Below are positions 12,311 through 28,200 of a DNA stretch of 64,000 bases, piece after piece. The stretch is from Chondrosia reniformis (Eukaryota > Porifera > Demospongiae > Chondrillida > Chondrillidae): positions 932,501 to 996,500 of the forward strand of contig OX359200.1 in assembly GCA_947172415.1 (NCBI GenBank), written 5' to 3'. The translations under genes were made by a program, and so were the position numbers. Within the stretch, counting starts at the first letter, position 1, and every line of letters starts with the position of its first letter. Below the pieces are notes generated by a model that had not been told where the DNA came from, ran no database searches, and worked only from the letters and a program-made list of their open reading frames with translations.

Positions 12311-15206
12311 GATACACCAACTGGATCTTCATCTTTTAAAGGTTGACATTTTTATATATTTGTACATTTAGTTGTATTATACTGTTTCCCTACATTCTAC
12401 AGATTTAAGATTTGCAATGCACTCTCTTGCTTGGACGCATATTTGTCCTGGACTCTCTCTGCGCTGGCGCCGTCAGCTAACTTCATCCTTATTTTATGCT
12501 GGATGTCCCTGGTCTAAGGTTTTGGATTTATGTAACATTAAGCTGGTGGTTCCTGGTCACTTTGAGCTGGTTGTTCCTATTTTGTCCTATTTGTCATTTC
12601 GACCTGTAATACTTCCCGTAATATTAATATACTTTGACTTGCCATAGAGTTTGCTGGTCTGCCTTATATATACGTATATATATAATTACTGTCTTATTTT
12701 GACTTCTAGGTCTATTTTTAATAATTTTAGAGCTATTTAGCCGGCCATTACTACCATGGCCTAAATTAACTTGCCATTTTGAGCTAAAGCTATCTCTGGC
12801 TTGTAAGCTTGCTCACGATCTGATTATCACTGGAGTTTATTTTTGACTGTCATTATTAGAGCCATCTTTGCATGGTCTGACTTGTCATTTTAATTGTTGT
12901 CCCTTGTATATATCTACTATATAGTCACTTTGAGCTAGCTATCAGCTGTTCCGTGCTTATATATAATTGTACTTGCCCTCTTGAGATACGTAGCTATATC
13001 TGTGTTGACTTCTCATTCGAAATGAGCATCCCTAAAGCTGACTTGCAATTGTATGTTGACCTCTGATTTAATTTAAGCACTTATCATTTTTGAACTAGCC
13101 TGTCTCTGGCTCATTTGTATAGCATTTCTACTATTATTATTTAGATTGTACATGTACATGCTGTTATGTTTGATATATATACTTGTGTTATGTTTGATAT
13201 ACTTGTGTTGGCCATATTTTACTTGTTATGTATATGCTTCTGTTTAGTATATCCTTTACATTCCTTTAGTGGTCCCTACCTCACACGAAGGCAGGTCTGA
13301 TTTGAGGTAAAGTGACGCACTGTTCTCTGGTGCTACGCCGGTGTGTCATGATTCTCAATGAAGAAGGTTTGAGGTCCGCCAGGGTCGGGTCATTGTACAC
13401 GTAGCATTTGTACCTTGATCTAGTAACTGGTCACAGGGCGGCTAGGTACGCCGAGCCGTTCCCGCGCATCTTCCTCCCCTCCTAGCTGAGAACGTGGAGC
13501 ACTACTGGGCGGAGTGGGGGGCACGATGTACTCCCACCTCCGCGTGGTGTGCCCCGGGGTCAACTTTTCCATGGTAAAGTTGATGCTAAGAGGAGTACAT
13601 GGTAATACACTACTCTCATTCTCAAAGTGAGTTCATATCCAGATTTGTTAAGTTTTATGATCTCCTGGTATTTTTGTAATCATGTTTAATTTCTCTCTTA
13701 CTGCAGTTGAAGTCCAGCCTCATTTATTTGTCAAGGAAATGAGCTAACCAGCATTGATAGTTTCTTTTTTGTAGTAAGTTGACAAAGATCTGTGAAACAG
13801 GAATCCTTAACTTGATTTCCAATTATATAGCTTTGTGGCAGTCTCCATGTGCTCTGTATGCATACTGGTTATCTAATATTTGTCACTCTAACCTCTATTA
13901 TGGCTGTCAAAGTTCAAGTCAGTTGTCCCTAGTCTAGATTTGTTCTTCTGAGAGATGGCTGTTCTGGTTTATATATTTTCAAGTTATATATATACACACT
14001 AGCTGTAACTCTAGGCCTCTAAGATTGACTATACCTAGATTTCCTTATATTGTTTTTCACTTAAGTTTCAATTTTATTTTCAGTTGTCAAATTTTGAATT
14101 TTAACTATACGTAGGTGTATCTGAATCTACATGGCATTTTTCTGACTTGTCTATTGAGCTGGCATACCCTTGGTATATTCTGACAGTCATTTTAAGTAAG
14201 CTATACCAGGTCTGCAATCATTTTGAAAGCTTAGTTGTTAGAACTGGAATTTTGTGATTCATCTTATAAATGTATATATATGACATTTAGCTTGCTTTGT
14301 ATATTAGTTGTATGTGAAGTTTAATTATTCTTTTCTGTGCAGGATTGATTTCAAAGTGGCTAAAAATGGTTAAATGTACTGATTCTGGTTTCTGGTTCAG
14401 AACTTGATGAAGACATGCATGGATTGTTTCCAAGTTTCATAGACACTGTGACATTAATTTTGAATATAAACCTTCCTATTTTCATTTTATAATATCAAAT
14501 AGCTTCCTTGTTTATCTGCTATTTCATGTGTTGTAAGTTTAAGTACGTATCATTATTATGGTTACAGATCACTATAGTTTGTATATAGTTTGTGAACAAA
14601 AAATATAAATAATACATAGCTACTAACTTAATCAATAAAATGTATGGAACTAAGTTAGTTCATAAGAGATGGCTTAATATGAGAAAATTAAGACTTATTC
14701 TGAAAGGTTTTACTCCTTGAGATTTTAATCTTACGGCCATTTTTCACTTCGTGTTTTCTTGTGTTACAGCAAGTGAACTCTATCTACAATCCCCAACTTT
14801 ACACATTCAGAGAATTATGTGCCCAAGATGTGGAGTTAATATATATATTGATTATAAAGATCTTCCTGAGTTGACATACTCAGAAGTAATGATATCTAGA
14901 TCAGTTATTAATGTTTTGTTACATATTTAGAAAAAATCATTTCTAGTAAATGCCGTTTTATCTAATTTCATGCAGAGCAATACTTGATTGAGGTTAATCC
15001 ATTTAAGTATTATTTTTATTCAATTATAGTAGTGATACATAATCGCTCCTCAAATATTTACTTGCTTTGCCAACAGACTTTGTCATGTTAACCCAATGTA
15101 TACAGCAGTACTATCCTGTATATCTTATAGGCTTTGATTTTTGGTACCTCATTGATGAAATTATCAATATGTACTATTCCCCTATATACATCTCTATACC
15201 ATACAG

Positions 15207-15655
15207 AAAGCACCACGAAACTACCACTAAGAGAAGAAGCAATTTAGAAGATGAAGGAGCTGACTAGTTTGTTACCACTTGGAACATCTGAGCTGGAGAG
15301 AGTGAACCAGACCTCACTTTTAAAGATGGCAGCAAGCTATATCAAGTTGAGACATCTTGTAGACCAGTTTGACTGGATCATCATAAAGGTACGTACTTAC
15401 TAATACTTTTCTTAAAGTATTTTGTGTTTCTCTGTTGTTATGTTATTATATTGTTATTCCCTTAATTAATAATTGGCTACTTCAAGATATGTATTGCTTG
15501 AAGACCATCTGGTGCGTTGCTATATGGTTGTTTATCAAAATCAAGTCATATGATTTACTTGCATGTCTTCACTAGGCCTTCTGTGGTTTTGAGGATTCAG
15601 AAGCACTTGACAGTCTTCCTGTTCCTCCTCCAGTGAATCTTCATCAGACTACTGT
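15207..15655 (+). pseudogene. Chimeric bHLH-PAS pseudogene
   Basis: 15207-15388 copies exon 2 (bHLH) of copy C almost base for base, still flanked by ACAG and GTACGT. A net 5-nt loss after AGAAGAAG shifts the frame into a stop right after GATGAAGGAGCTGAC. At 15576 an acceptor leads into the first 16 nt of the PAS-A exon (GCCTTCTGTGGTTTTG), but from about 15592 the sequence is instead that of the last exon of copy C (GAGGATTCAGAAGCAC, then TCTTCCTGTTCCTCCTCCAG). All exons between are missing. It is a dead duplicate with an internal deletion joining exon 4 to exon 9. No exon 1 relic was seen upstream. Confidence 0.85.
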
Positions 15656-15898
15656 GAGTGAGATATAGATACGGATATTTATAGTTTAATTGGTATTATG
15701 TATACAGATAAAATAAAGTGTTACTCTGAATGAATTTATATTTTAGTAAAGGATTGTATGTACAAATGTTTAATATGTAGACCGTTGTAGGCAGAAGAAC
15801 AGAGCTGTACATACATGTATATTTTATAGTGGAAATTGTGATTTCTATTCAAACACTTTACAGAATTGTCATAAACATATCATCATTTGACTATGGAT

Positions 15899-15962
15899 CT
15901 AGCTATAATGGTTAGCTATATATCTCATGTCTAGCTATAATGGTTAGCTATATATCTCATGA
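15899..15962. repeat. Two copies of a 31-bp direct repeat
   Basis: Unit beginning CTAGCTATAATGGTTAGC and ending TATCTCATG, two copies, between the pseudogene and copy C. Confidence 0.8.
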
Positions 15963-16156
15963 TCACTGCCTTGTTTTGATACTTTTTCCAGATGTGCTAT
16001 TCATTATTGCAACACTGGCCGTCTCCACTTCAAACTTTTTTTTTTAAATATTTTTATTTTTCTTGAACTGTCAATGTCTGTATTGTTACTGTTTGTCGGT
16101 GTATATATTCATAATATGCATATGTAATTTGATCTACATATTATATGTTTTGTTAC

Positions 16157-16492
16157 TATATGTATCTATACTGTACAGCTCAAGTCCAACAATCATAATT
16201 TTATGTGCATTCCTTACACTTCCGCTACTGATTGCAAAATAACAAACTATGTATCTATACTGTACAGCTCAAGTCCAACAATCATAGTTTTATGTACATT
16301 CCTTACATTTCCGCTACTGATTGCGAAATAACAAACTATGTATCTATACTGTACCAGTTCAAGGCCAACAATCATAATTTTATGTGCATTCCTTACATTT
16401 CCGCTACTGATTGCGAAATAACAAACTATGTATCTATACTGTACCAGTTCAAGGTACATTCCTTACATTTCCGCTACTGATTGCGAAATAAA
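16157..16492. repeat. Tandem array of about 90-bp units upstream of copy C
   Basis: About 3.5 copies; each contains TATGTATCTATACTGTAC, TCCAACAATCATA and TTCCGCTACTGATTGC. It ends about 140 bp before the copy C start codon, so it lies in or next to that promoter. Confidence 0.9.
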
Positions 16493-16630
16493 TAATATAA
16501 CAGTATGTGTAATGCGCAGTGAAAGAAGGTTTGAGCCTTGTGTCATGTGACCAACGAAATATCTCGAATATATAATCTGTTTCAACTTGAGGGATAGGCT
16601 ATTAAATATTTAGGACTCGTTTTTGAAAAG
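16493..16630. promoter_or_regulatory. Upstream region of bHLH-PAS copy C
   Basis: Holds GTCATGTGAC at about 16541-16550, a 10-bp near-palindrome with a CATGTG E-box core, and AT-rich sequence up to the start codon. A role in auto- or cross-regulation is inference only. Confidence 0.35.
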
Positions 16631-19600
16631 ATGGAACACCTGGAGAGCAAGACAATGCGGAGAAAGCGGTGAGTTAACCCTCCGAAATGAATAATACAGA
16701 CTTACTACATTACTTAAGCTTTTAATTTTAGGCTTCGATATTTGCAGACGACTGACTGACTGTCAACGAAAATTTGTAAGCAAAAAGAAATTTAATGGAA
16801 TTCTGCATAAAATTTTGCAATCTTATTTTTGATCGACAACTATTATTAAATCTATTAAATAGATCTAGTGTTATTAAGTTTTTATATTTAGTTATAAGTA
16901 ATTCAAGTAAATAAAAATGCGTATTTGTGTCGTACAGAAAGCACCATGAAGCTACCACTAAGAGAAGAAGTAAGGCGACAGAGAGGATGAAGGAGCTGAC
17001 TAGTTTGTTACCACTGGGAACATCTGAGCTGGAGAGAGTGAACCAGACCTCACTTTTAAAGATGGCAGCAAGCTATATCAAGTTGAGACACCTTGTAGAC
17101 CAGTTTGACTGGATGAAAGGTAAAATATGTTATATAATGATTGCCTTGCAATTAAGCCTGTTCCACTTTTTTACAGAATAGGCATAGCATGTAGGAAAAT
17201 GGTATATTAGATTTTTCACGCATACAGTATAATCCAACACACCTTTTTCCTACATATACTACATCTATACTACAGTAAAAGGAACCAGACCTAGCGAGAG
17301 CTTTAGATGAGGATACAAGAGTCTTCTCTTTATTTTTACTTCGTATATATGAGCACGACACTAACCGAAATTTGAAATTATATAACCACATTTTGACAAC
17401 TATTCATTTATCTTCATCAGTGGTATCATACAGCAAGTGAGAGATGGGGGTGGAATACATACGCAAATCCAGCGGGAGAAAAGGGTGTGTGTGTGATAAA
17501 ATGTTTGTGATTTTGTTTAAGATAAACAAACAAAAACTAATTTTGCTCCACTAGGTCAGAGAACTGTTTCTCGAAATGCCACTCTTCAGGGCCCTGAAAA
17601 TATTTCTGGAATTCCTTTGATCTTTAGATATTATTGTATTCTATTATCAATCAGCTGCTTCCGTGGGTGGGCTACGTAGTGTTGCAAAATATTACTGCAC
17701 TATCACGGAAATGATGTAATGTATGTAGAATGAAACCATGTAGACTTCCTTTGCATTAGCATATTTTTAAGAGTATTTTCTCTTTCCTTTCCTTACATGG
17801 GTATGTAAACTTATGTGGGTATATATGTAACCTTGTATGACTTGCTTGGTGATGATGTAATACTACTGTCTTCCCTTATTTAGGAACATTGGGGGAGATC
17901 TTACTAGATCAACTGGTGGGTTGCCATGGTTTTGTTATCTTGGTTCAAAGGTCAAACTTTATGTATTCTGTATGTAGGCCTTCTGTGGTTTTGTGATGGT
18001 GGTGTCACTGGATGGGACAGTACTATTTGCTGATGATAACATTACAGAGCAGTTAGGACCAAACCTTGTGAGTGTCATTGCTCTATAAAATATTTGTGTG
18101 ATAAGATGTGTGGTGTGACATTTAAGTGATCACTTCAATGTAGGTCGATGTAATAGGAGTATCTTTTAAAGAGTTGCTTCATCCTGATGATCAGAGAGAT
18201 CTGAAGGATCTCTTGGGAATAAGTTCTGATGAGTTGACCCAGTCCCATGTGAATAGGAGGTGTAAATTTGTTTTAAGAATGAAGACCACATTATCTGCAC
18301 TTGTCAGATCAGAGGCAAAGATACAATATAAGGTATTAACATGTAGATATTATGCATTCCTTGTTGGGTGCATTTGTGTTATTTATGAATAGAAGTTTTA
18401 TAATTAGTTTTGGAGCACATATAAATGCTAACATTTTTGGATGCATTGGAGGGCCCTGAGTTGCTGCATGTGCACTCAATCCTCCCTTATCCGGGCACCT
18501 TGGGACCAGCCATTGTTCATAACTCAGATACGCCCGGAACTCAGAAAACTCGAAGAGTATAGCTGTTTTATATACAAATTGAGTAAGCTACAATGCTTGC
18601 TGTGCGAGGAAAATGAATTTCAAAATCGACTTCACACTTCGCAGCTGAACTAGTTAACTATTATTCACATTCTTGGCGATCAATAAGATCAGTAAACACG
18701 TTTGCCTTCAAAAATCACCGTGAACGCAACCGTTATCATTGCCATTTTGTTTACTTGCTGAATCAGCAACCGCTTCATGCTGCCCGTATCTATAAGGGAG
18801 AATTGAGTGTATGTAATATTTATAATGTGTAGCAATAATATAAGAAAATTGAGTATATAAGCAATTCATGAATAATCTAAAGCACCATTTTCCTATGAAA
18901 TACATATGTGGAGAGTGTGTGCAGTGGAGAAGAAGATGAAAGAAGGGAAAAGAAGGAAGAAAAGACTCCTGTATCCTCATCCAAAGCTCTCTTCAGGTTT
19001 AGTTCCCCTATAGGCTCTTTTACAGAATAGGCATATAGCATGTAGGAAAATGGTATCTTAGATTTTTCATATAAGGCTATTGAAATAGAGGAATAGAATT
19101 AAATTAATCTGGAGAATTAACTTTTGACAATGATGCAGTTCTCCTATTTTCCACTGAACTATACAGTCCTTACATCATTAATATTCAAGCCACTTAATTA
19201 CATTTTTTTAATGCTTTTTCTAAATCACTAGAATATCCAAGTAACCTGTCATTTGAGGCAGTTTGAAGGGTATATCCAGTCCAGTAATTCTCAGAATGTA
19301 CAATCTATGGCAGCCATACTACTATGTAGAAGTGAAAATGTAATTGGAATTCCAGAAATCACCATATCTTCCAGTGTCAAATTCACAGCTGACTTTCGAA
19401 AACGTGTTTTTTGCGATATGGAAATGAAGTAAGTTTTGTATATACTCAGTTTCTGTAGTACATTTCATGAATAATAGAATAAGGATTTCTTCCAACTTAT
19501 CTTTGGAAAAGGTCATCTTTCGACTTAGGGAGCGTCTAGAGTCACTTAAGAAGACCCCCAGGGTCGCAACGTCTGGCAGAGAGAAGAATCAGAAAAATTT

Positions 19601-21487
19601 AAACTGCATCTCTAGACGCTCCCAAAGTCGAAAGATGACCCTTTCCAAAGATAACATTTCATTAAGTCATGCTTTATATAGGGGTCAGTGGTTGCTAGGT
19701 TATGGGCAGAAGGAAGTTGTTGGAAAGGATGTGTTCACATGGCGACACCCAAGTGAAGTTCCTCACATGCCAGACTGTGAGGAAAAATATGGCCACTTTC
19801 ACTCACAAGTTGGTAGATTGAGTAAGTTATCCTCCCATGTTGAATGGGAACTATATGTGATATAGGTATATATATTTATACCTCATTGCCATGACAATCA
19901 GCTGATAATGGGGGCATTATCTACCATATACTGTACGTATATACAACGTGAATTGCATGAACAAGTTAATACAGGAGTAAAGTAAATCTTATGCATTGGC
20001 TTTTTGTTACAAACGATGTCTTTAGTCCCTGATCAAAGAAAATTTCATGAAATCCTTTGACTATAGCCACTTCATCCCAGGCTATTCAATTGCCATGGCA
20101 ACGGGGTATAAATCAGTTATAACCCATCAGCTCAGACTTCCGCTGAAATATGATGGCTCCACCCCTCAGCCTGGCATCATATATTTCACCTCTGGGCTAT
20201 AAATACATATCATGAAACTACACCTTTTTGACTGCAGTGATAAAAGAAGGCTCACTAAAGTTTCCTCTTCAAAGATGGCTGACTGGTTGGGGAGAATGGT
20301 TAATAATTAAACTAGAAGCTCGCCCTTTTCTGCTGGATGGTGAAGAACTTCTTAAATCTTCCTTAACAGTTGAAATACTTGGGTAAGTATATATGTACAT
20401 CAATTGTACCTTTAGATCCAGAATAATCATAGTGATAACCTAGCCAGTGGTAATGAAAGTCAAGCATTTGTCTCAAAATGTGCAAAATAGTTGCATGGAT
20501 GCTCAAAAAGTATCCTCTTACTAATGAAAAACAATCCTCACTTAGTTTTTGCCTTGCATGACTTTATAGCAGACTTCAATATACATCCTATGTACATATG
20601 TACGTATCTATCAGTTGGACCCTTTATAAAGCTATCTTCCTTATATGGTCAAAGTTGGCACTGTAAGGAGGGGTATTGTATGTTTCACATTGACTTATAT
20701 GTGTTTTAGTGTTGCCAAGGAGAATAACTGGTCGTTTGTCAGACCAAAGTGGTTGCTGGATTTGAAGAAGACTCTTTTTAAAGGAAACTATACAGAAGTG
20801 TGTGATTGTTTCAATGCGCCGAAAACTGAAAAGTATCCATCTACGTGTGCCAAAAGATCTAAAACAACCAGGTCATCATTTGATGTTTCTAGCAGCTGTA
20901 GTTCACAACCTATTCATAATTCTGAAGACCCAGACACAATATTGAGTGCTACTTCTCTCCCATTCAGTAGTCCTTTAACTGATAATAATCACCACTCTGG
21001 TTTTGATCCGACCATACAGCACGACACTATCCCAAGTTTTCCTTCCACTTCCTGTATTCTAGACAGTCATGTGAATGTGTGTAGTACATATTCCAACCAG
21101 CAATTGGAGGCAACATCAGATCCATCCAATCCTTTCCTACCAACTGCACTGCCATTAGATATATCTAATGGACAGCCACTATTGGATGGGGAATTCCCCT
21201 CTAGACTACAACAGAATGGTTACTATAGTAGCAATCCAGCGGTAGATCGTGTCTCAGAGGATTTAGAAGCACTCGGCATGTCTTCCTGTTCCTCCTCCAG
21301 TCCATCTTCATCAGGATACATCAGTGAGAGATTAATTGACTTTTCAGCTCTCAGTACGGACACTGCTCTTCCTGAAAGGTCAGTAATAACTGATGACTCT
21401 GCTCCGACTGATAACACTCAACAAAGACCACCGTTTTCTAAAATGACTTCGACTGAAGAACTATTACACAGTCTGATGAATATATAA
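16631..21487 (+). CDS. bHLH-PAS transcription factor, copy C (596 aa, 9 exons)
   Basis: Paralogue of copy B with the same nine-exon structure: 16631-16668, 16938-17119, 17884-17915, 17978-18067, 18144-18332, 19232-19428, 19682-19821, 20238-20382, 20710-21487; 597 codons close in frame. Five internal exons plus exon 2 have lengths identical to copy B (182, 90, 189, 197, 140, 145 nt). bHLH: KRRSKATERMKELTSLLPLG, then MAASYIKLRHLVDQF. PAS-A: GFVMVVSLDGTVLFADDN. PAS-B: DMEMKGQWLLGYGQKEVVG, TWRHPSE. The C-terminus is Ser-rich with ALPLDISNGQPLLDG and ends FSKMTSTEELLHSLMNI. Exons 4-5 and the final 45 codons are nearly identical to copy B at the DNA level while the rest diverges. Introns carry a dispersed repeat, a 19.5-kb hairpin element and a pogo-like MITE. 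Its stop lies 100 bp from the DPM1 stop (convergent). Confidence 0.9.
17168..17600. mobile_element. Dispersed repeat family R1, two adjoining copies in intron 2 of copy C
   Basis: 17168-17220 carries the 3' end (GAATAGGCATAGCATGTAGG) in one orientation; 17225-17600 carries the opposite orientation (GAGAGCTTTAGATGAGGA, then AGAACTGTTTCTCGAAAT) interrupted by unrelated sequence. Family R1 recurs at least ten times in the window. Confidence 0.7.
18473..18809. mobile_element. MITE with Tigger/pogo-like inverted ends, in intron 5 of copy C
   Basis: Left end CACTCAATCCTCCCTTATCC and right end reading GGGAGAATTGAGTG form terminal inverted repeats of about 25 bp; a TA follows the right end. The 337-bp element carries no transposase frame. 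The ends resemble the start of Tigger-like elements (family memory, not a search). Confidence 0.75.
18915..19072. mobile_element. Dispersed repeat R1 copy
   Basis: Contains GTATCCTCATCCAAAGCTCT, GTTTAGTTCCCCTATAGG and ACAGAATAGGCATATAGCA in family order. Located in intron 5 of copy C. Confidence 0.8.
19466..19665. mobile_element. Foldback MITE with 45-bp arms, in intron 6 of copy C
   Basis: Arms at 19494-19540 and 19611-19654 are inverted copies (ATCTTTGGAAAAGGTCATC versus GATGACCCTTTCCAAAGAT). The centre holds AAGAAGACCCCCAGGGTCGC. It sits 38 bp after exon 6 and 17 bp before exon 7 and fills almost the whole intron. A half-copy lies at about 45640-45755. Confidence 0.85.
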
Positions 21488-21586
21488 ATACCAAATCAGA
21501 TGCATCTTTTATAATGCTTGAATGACTTGGGTAACAAAGACATAGTATAATATATTGGTGAAAAATTTTGTTAAATGTTGTATGTA

Positions 21587-24986
<3,400 letters not shown>

Positions 24987-25277
24987 CTGACATTTATTTA
25001 CATACATTTTTATATTAGCTCTCATCTTTTTAGTACAAATTACAGTGGACAATTATTATATGAAATACTATGTGTTACACACCTATAAATTGTTAATATG
25101 CCAAAAATATCTTAGTTTGAGCAAAAGGGGTTTACTCTGCATTACAGCTAGTATATAGCTGGAAAGCTAGACACAAAGGGTATATTCCATTTGTATGCAA
25201 TATAGTATTTGGATAAAATAAACCAACTACAGAAAGTTGAGCTGAGGAATAAAGGTCTTTAAATTAATTGGAAAATA

Positions 25278-28200
25278 TCACTTTGTGGAATTCATTCTCT
25301 GGTCTTGTTGTAGTGTTAGTTGTCTCTGTTTCTCCACTCTAAAGATGAAGATTAAAATCAAGTTAAATTACTGTGTTACCTCTTAAAAATTAAAGTCAAT
25401 AGTTGTGGTTATATAGCTTATCAATGTGAGAATACAACAGACTTTTCTAAGGTCACTCTAACGTGACTGGCATTTTATTATAACTATGTTGTAATATCAG
25501 TAATTTAACTAATATGAAAAGCAGCTTTATAATATTCCAGCCAACACACTAAATTAAAGGGGCATTTAATACGGCCATTTTGTTAGAAGGGCTAGTCATA
25601 TGTCTACTAGATTGCTCCATAATTGAGTTGGCCGTGACCGGAAATAATTTTGTCTCAATACCCTGTCAGTGAAGCCTGTACGTATATAAGGGTTATTTCT
25701 AGGACCCAACCAAGTGATGGTTGTGTGGAGATGCCTTCTTGAACCTTTTAAAAAACATTCGAGACTACGTATCTACAGTTGGAGTATGAAAACTTCAGAC
25801 AATTGACATCAAAAGAGGTTTGACTATGTTTGCTGTATTAACAATAGGCACAATACATAATCACCGGAATGCATTATGCCAAACCAGCCATGTGACTGCA
25901 GGCTAATTTTGGCTGGGGGACCAAAGTCCTATTAAATTGGCAACCAGAGATCACCTCCCAGTCATCCAAGATGGAACACGTAATTAGAAAACAGAAACTC
26001 CACTGAAAACCCGACAACCTGACACAGGGGGAGAAACATTCTATAATCACAAACCTCATTTCAGTGAGGTTCTTTAATTCAGACTGTCTTTGCTGAATTG
26101 TGTCCCCCAATAGTTGTAACTCCCTTCCACTGTCTCCGTGTTCATTAGCTGCCGCCAAGTCAGACATTTTGTCTGATAACTGTTGAATGTCTTCACGAAG
26201 TTCACGAATACTTGTATACAGCTTATCATTCTCATCCTGTTGAAAATGAGGAAAACCCTCAGTAATTAGGAGCCATACCATATAATATTTGGTATCTATA
26301 TATGCATACAACACCAACACACACTGTTTGTGTCCATTTAGATCAATATTTACATTTAAAAACAGTCATTGTACATTAAATTTCAAGAGGAATCTCTTCA
26401 TTAAAATTTGAAAGTTACTTTAGCAGAAACTTAATAAATAAATTAGAGACACTTGCATAGAAGGTACGCAGCTAATACCCCTCACCTTTTGAATAGAAAT
26501 TTCAATTTGGACAAGTAAGCATGCTAACTCTAGGTCTTCTCCATGGCTGTTCTTCAGCTGCACAGAACGGTAGCCACTCCGAAGGCTCTGTAAAGGGAAA
26601 GTTCCCTGACCTAAGAAGTTTGGCTCACCAAAGTAGTCCTCATCAAAAACTACAAATCTCATGAAAGCTACGTCTGGATTACCAACATCAAAATCACAGG
26701 ATTCACACCAGAAGGGATTCAGTCCATTGTCATCTGCGTAAGGATAGATGGAAAAATATATTATACAATTATTAAAAGCCATATTCTTTTCATTGGTTAA
26801 AAATATTGCTATTTACAATTAATAAATATTTGTATTATTATATAATATTTATTATTTATATATTACAATTACGTATATTACAAATAATAAATATCATGCT
26901 CAATATTGACAGTGCACTCACGGACAGTTGTTGTTTTGCATTTTCTACTGTCGTAATCAGTTCCAATGATTTCCACCTCAACAAAAGGGGAAGCAATCCC
27001 TCTACCAGTACGTACAAGGTGGCGGGCGGCGATGACCTGCAAACGTCACCAGAAAGTAAACAATTAAAGTCAATCAACAAGCAAAAGTTTCTTAATTTAA
27101 GTACTAATTTAGATAGTTTAAGCTTCCTGAATGCTACCATTAAGCTAGGTTAGGTTAGGTTAGTTAGGTTAGGTTAGGTTAGTTAGGTTAGGTTAGGTTA
27201 GGTTAGGTTAGTTAGGTTAGGTTAGGTTAGGCTAGGTTAGGTTAGGTTAGGTTAGGTTAGTTAGGTTAGGTTAGGTTAGGTTAGGTTAGGTTAGGTTAGG
27301 CTAGGTTAGTTAGGTTAGGTTAGGTTAGGTTAGGTTAGGTTAGGTTAGGTTAGGTTAGGTTAGTTAGGTTAGGTTAGGTTAGGTTAGGTTAGGTTAGGTT
27401 AGGCTAGGTTAGGTTAGGTTAGGTTAGGTTAGGTTAGGCTAGGTTAGTTAGGTTAGGTTAGGTTAGGTTAGGTTAGGCTAGGTTAGTTAGGTTAGGTTAG
27501 GTTAGGTTAGGTTAGGTTAGGTTAGGTTAGGTTAGGTTAGGTTAGGTTAGTTAGGTTAGGTTAGGTTAGGTTAGGTTAGGTTAGGTTAGTTAGGTTAATT
27601 TACTAAATCATTGTGTCACAATGCTGTAGGAAATAGAGTTCTGAATGGCACCTCTTAACACACAACTTACTGTACAGTGAATGGATACAGGAGTTGACAT
27701 AAACTGCTTGTATGAGCACGGATCATAACCGTCCTTGAACATGCAATCAGGCATCAGCACATAACCACACCTACGTACAAGCAAAGAAGGAGAGACAAAT
27801 ACCAGATAAATCAAATAATGTACATACATATATGTATGTATGTTATACATACAAAATGTCATTTATACATCAGTATTGTTTCAAAACTAGCTGTCTGATC
27901 TAGTTAGTGATTCTAATTGGTCAAATAATGTACATGTTACAGTGTATGCAAGCTACGGTTCATAAAAAGGTAATGTAGTTAACTCTTACTGGCTACCAGT
28001 TTTCGGTTAACTTTTAACTGAAAACTGGTAACCAGTAAGAGTTAACTGGCAGATGTTAACAGTTAACTGTTTCTGTTAACATATCGTCGTAGCAAAATAT
28101 CACACATATTTGAGAATTCAAGGTACTAACTCACTTTCCATTCTGTAAGAACTTGGCATAGTGCAGCTGCATGGGCTTGTCCCCTGTCTGGTGGTTGAGA

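Larger units (their letters stand above)
9291..15206. other. Gene-free repeat-rich stretch between bHLH-PAS copies
   Basis: No supported gene. Holds two direct repeats at about 9700-9840 (core GAATGGATGTACTACA), GC-rich blocks at about 9885-10200 and 13260-13620 that stand out from the AT-rich surroundings, several simple tandem arrays listed separately, and from about 11360 to 14200 a loose series of degenerate units around GACTTGCCA...TTGAGCTGGC. The block from 9.85 to 13.6 kb may be a decayed mobile element, but no transposase, integrase or reverse transcriptase could be read in it. Confidence 0.45.

Noticed and set aside
27147..27597. Chromosome end
   Set aside because: The array is flanked on both sides by PLCG exons that splice in frame, so it is interstitial.
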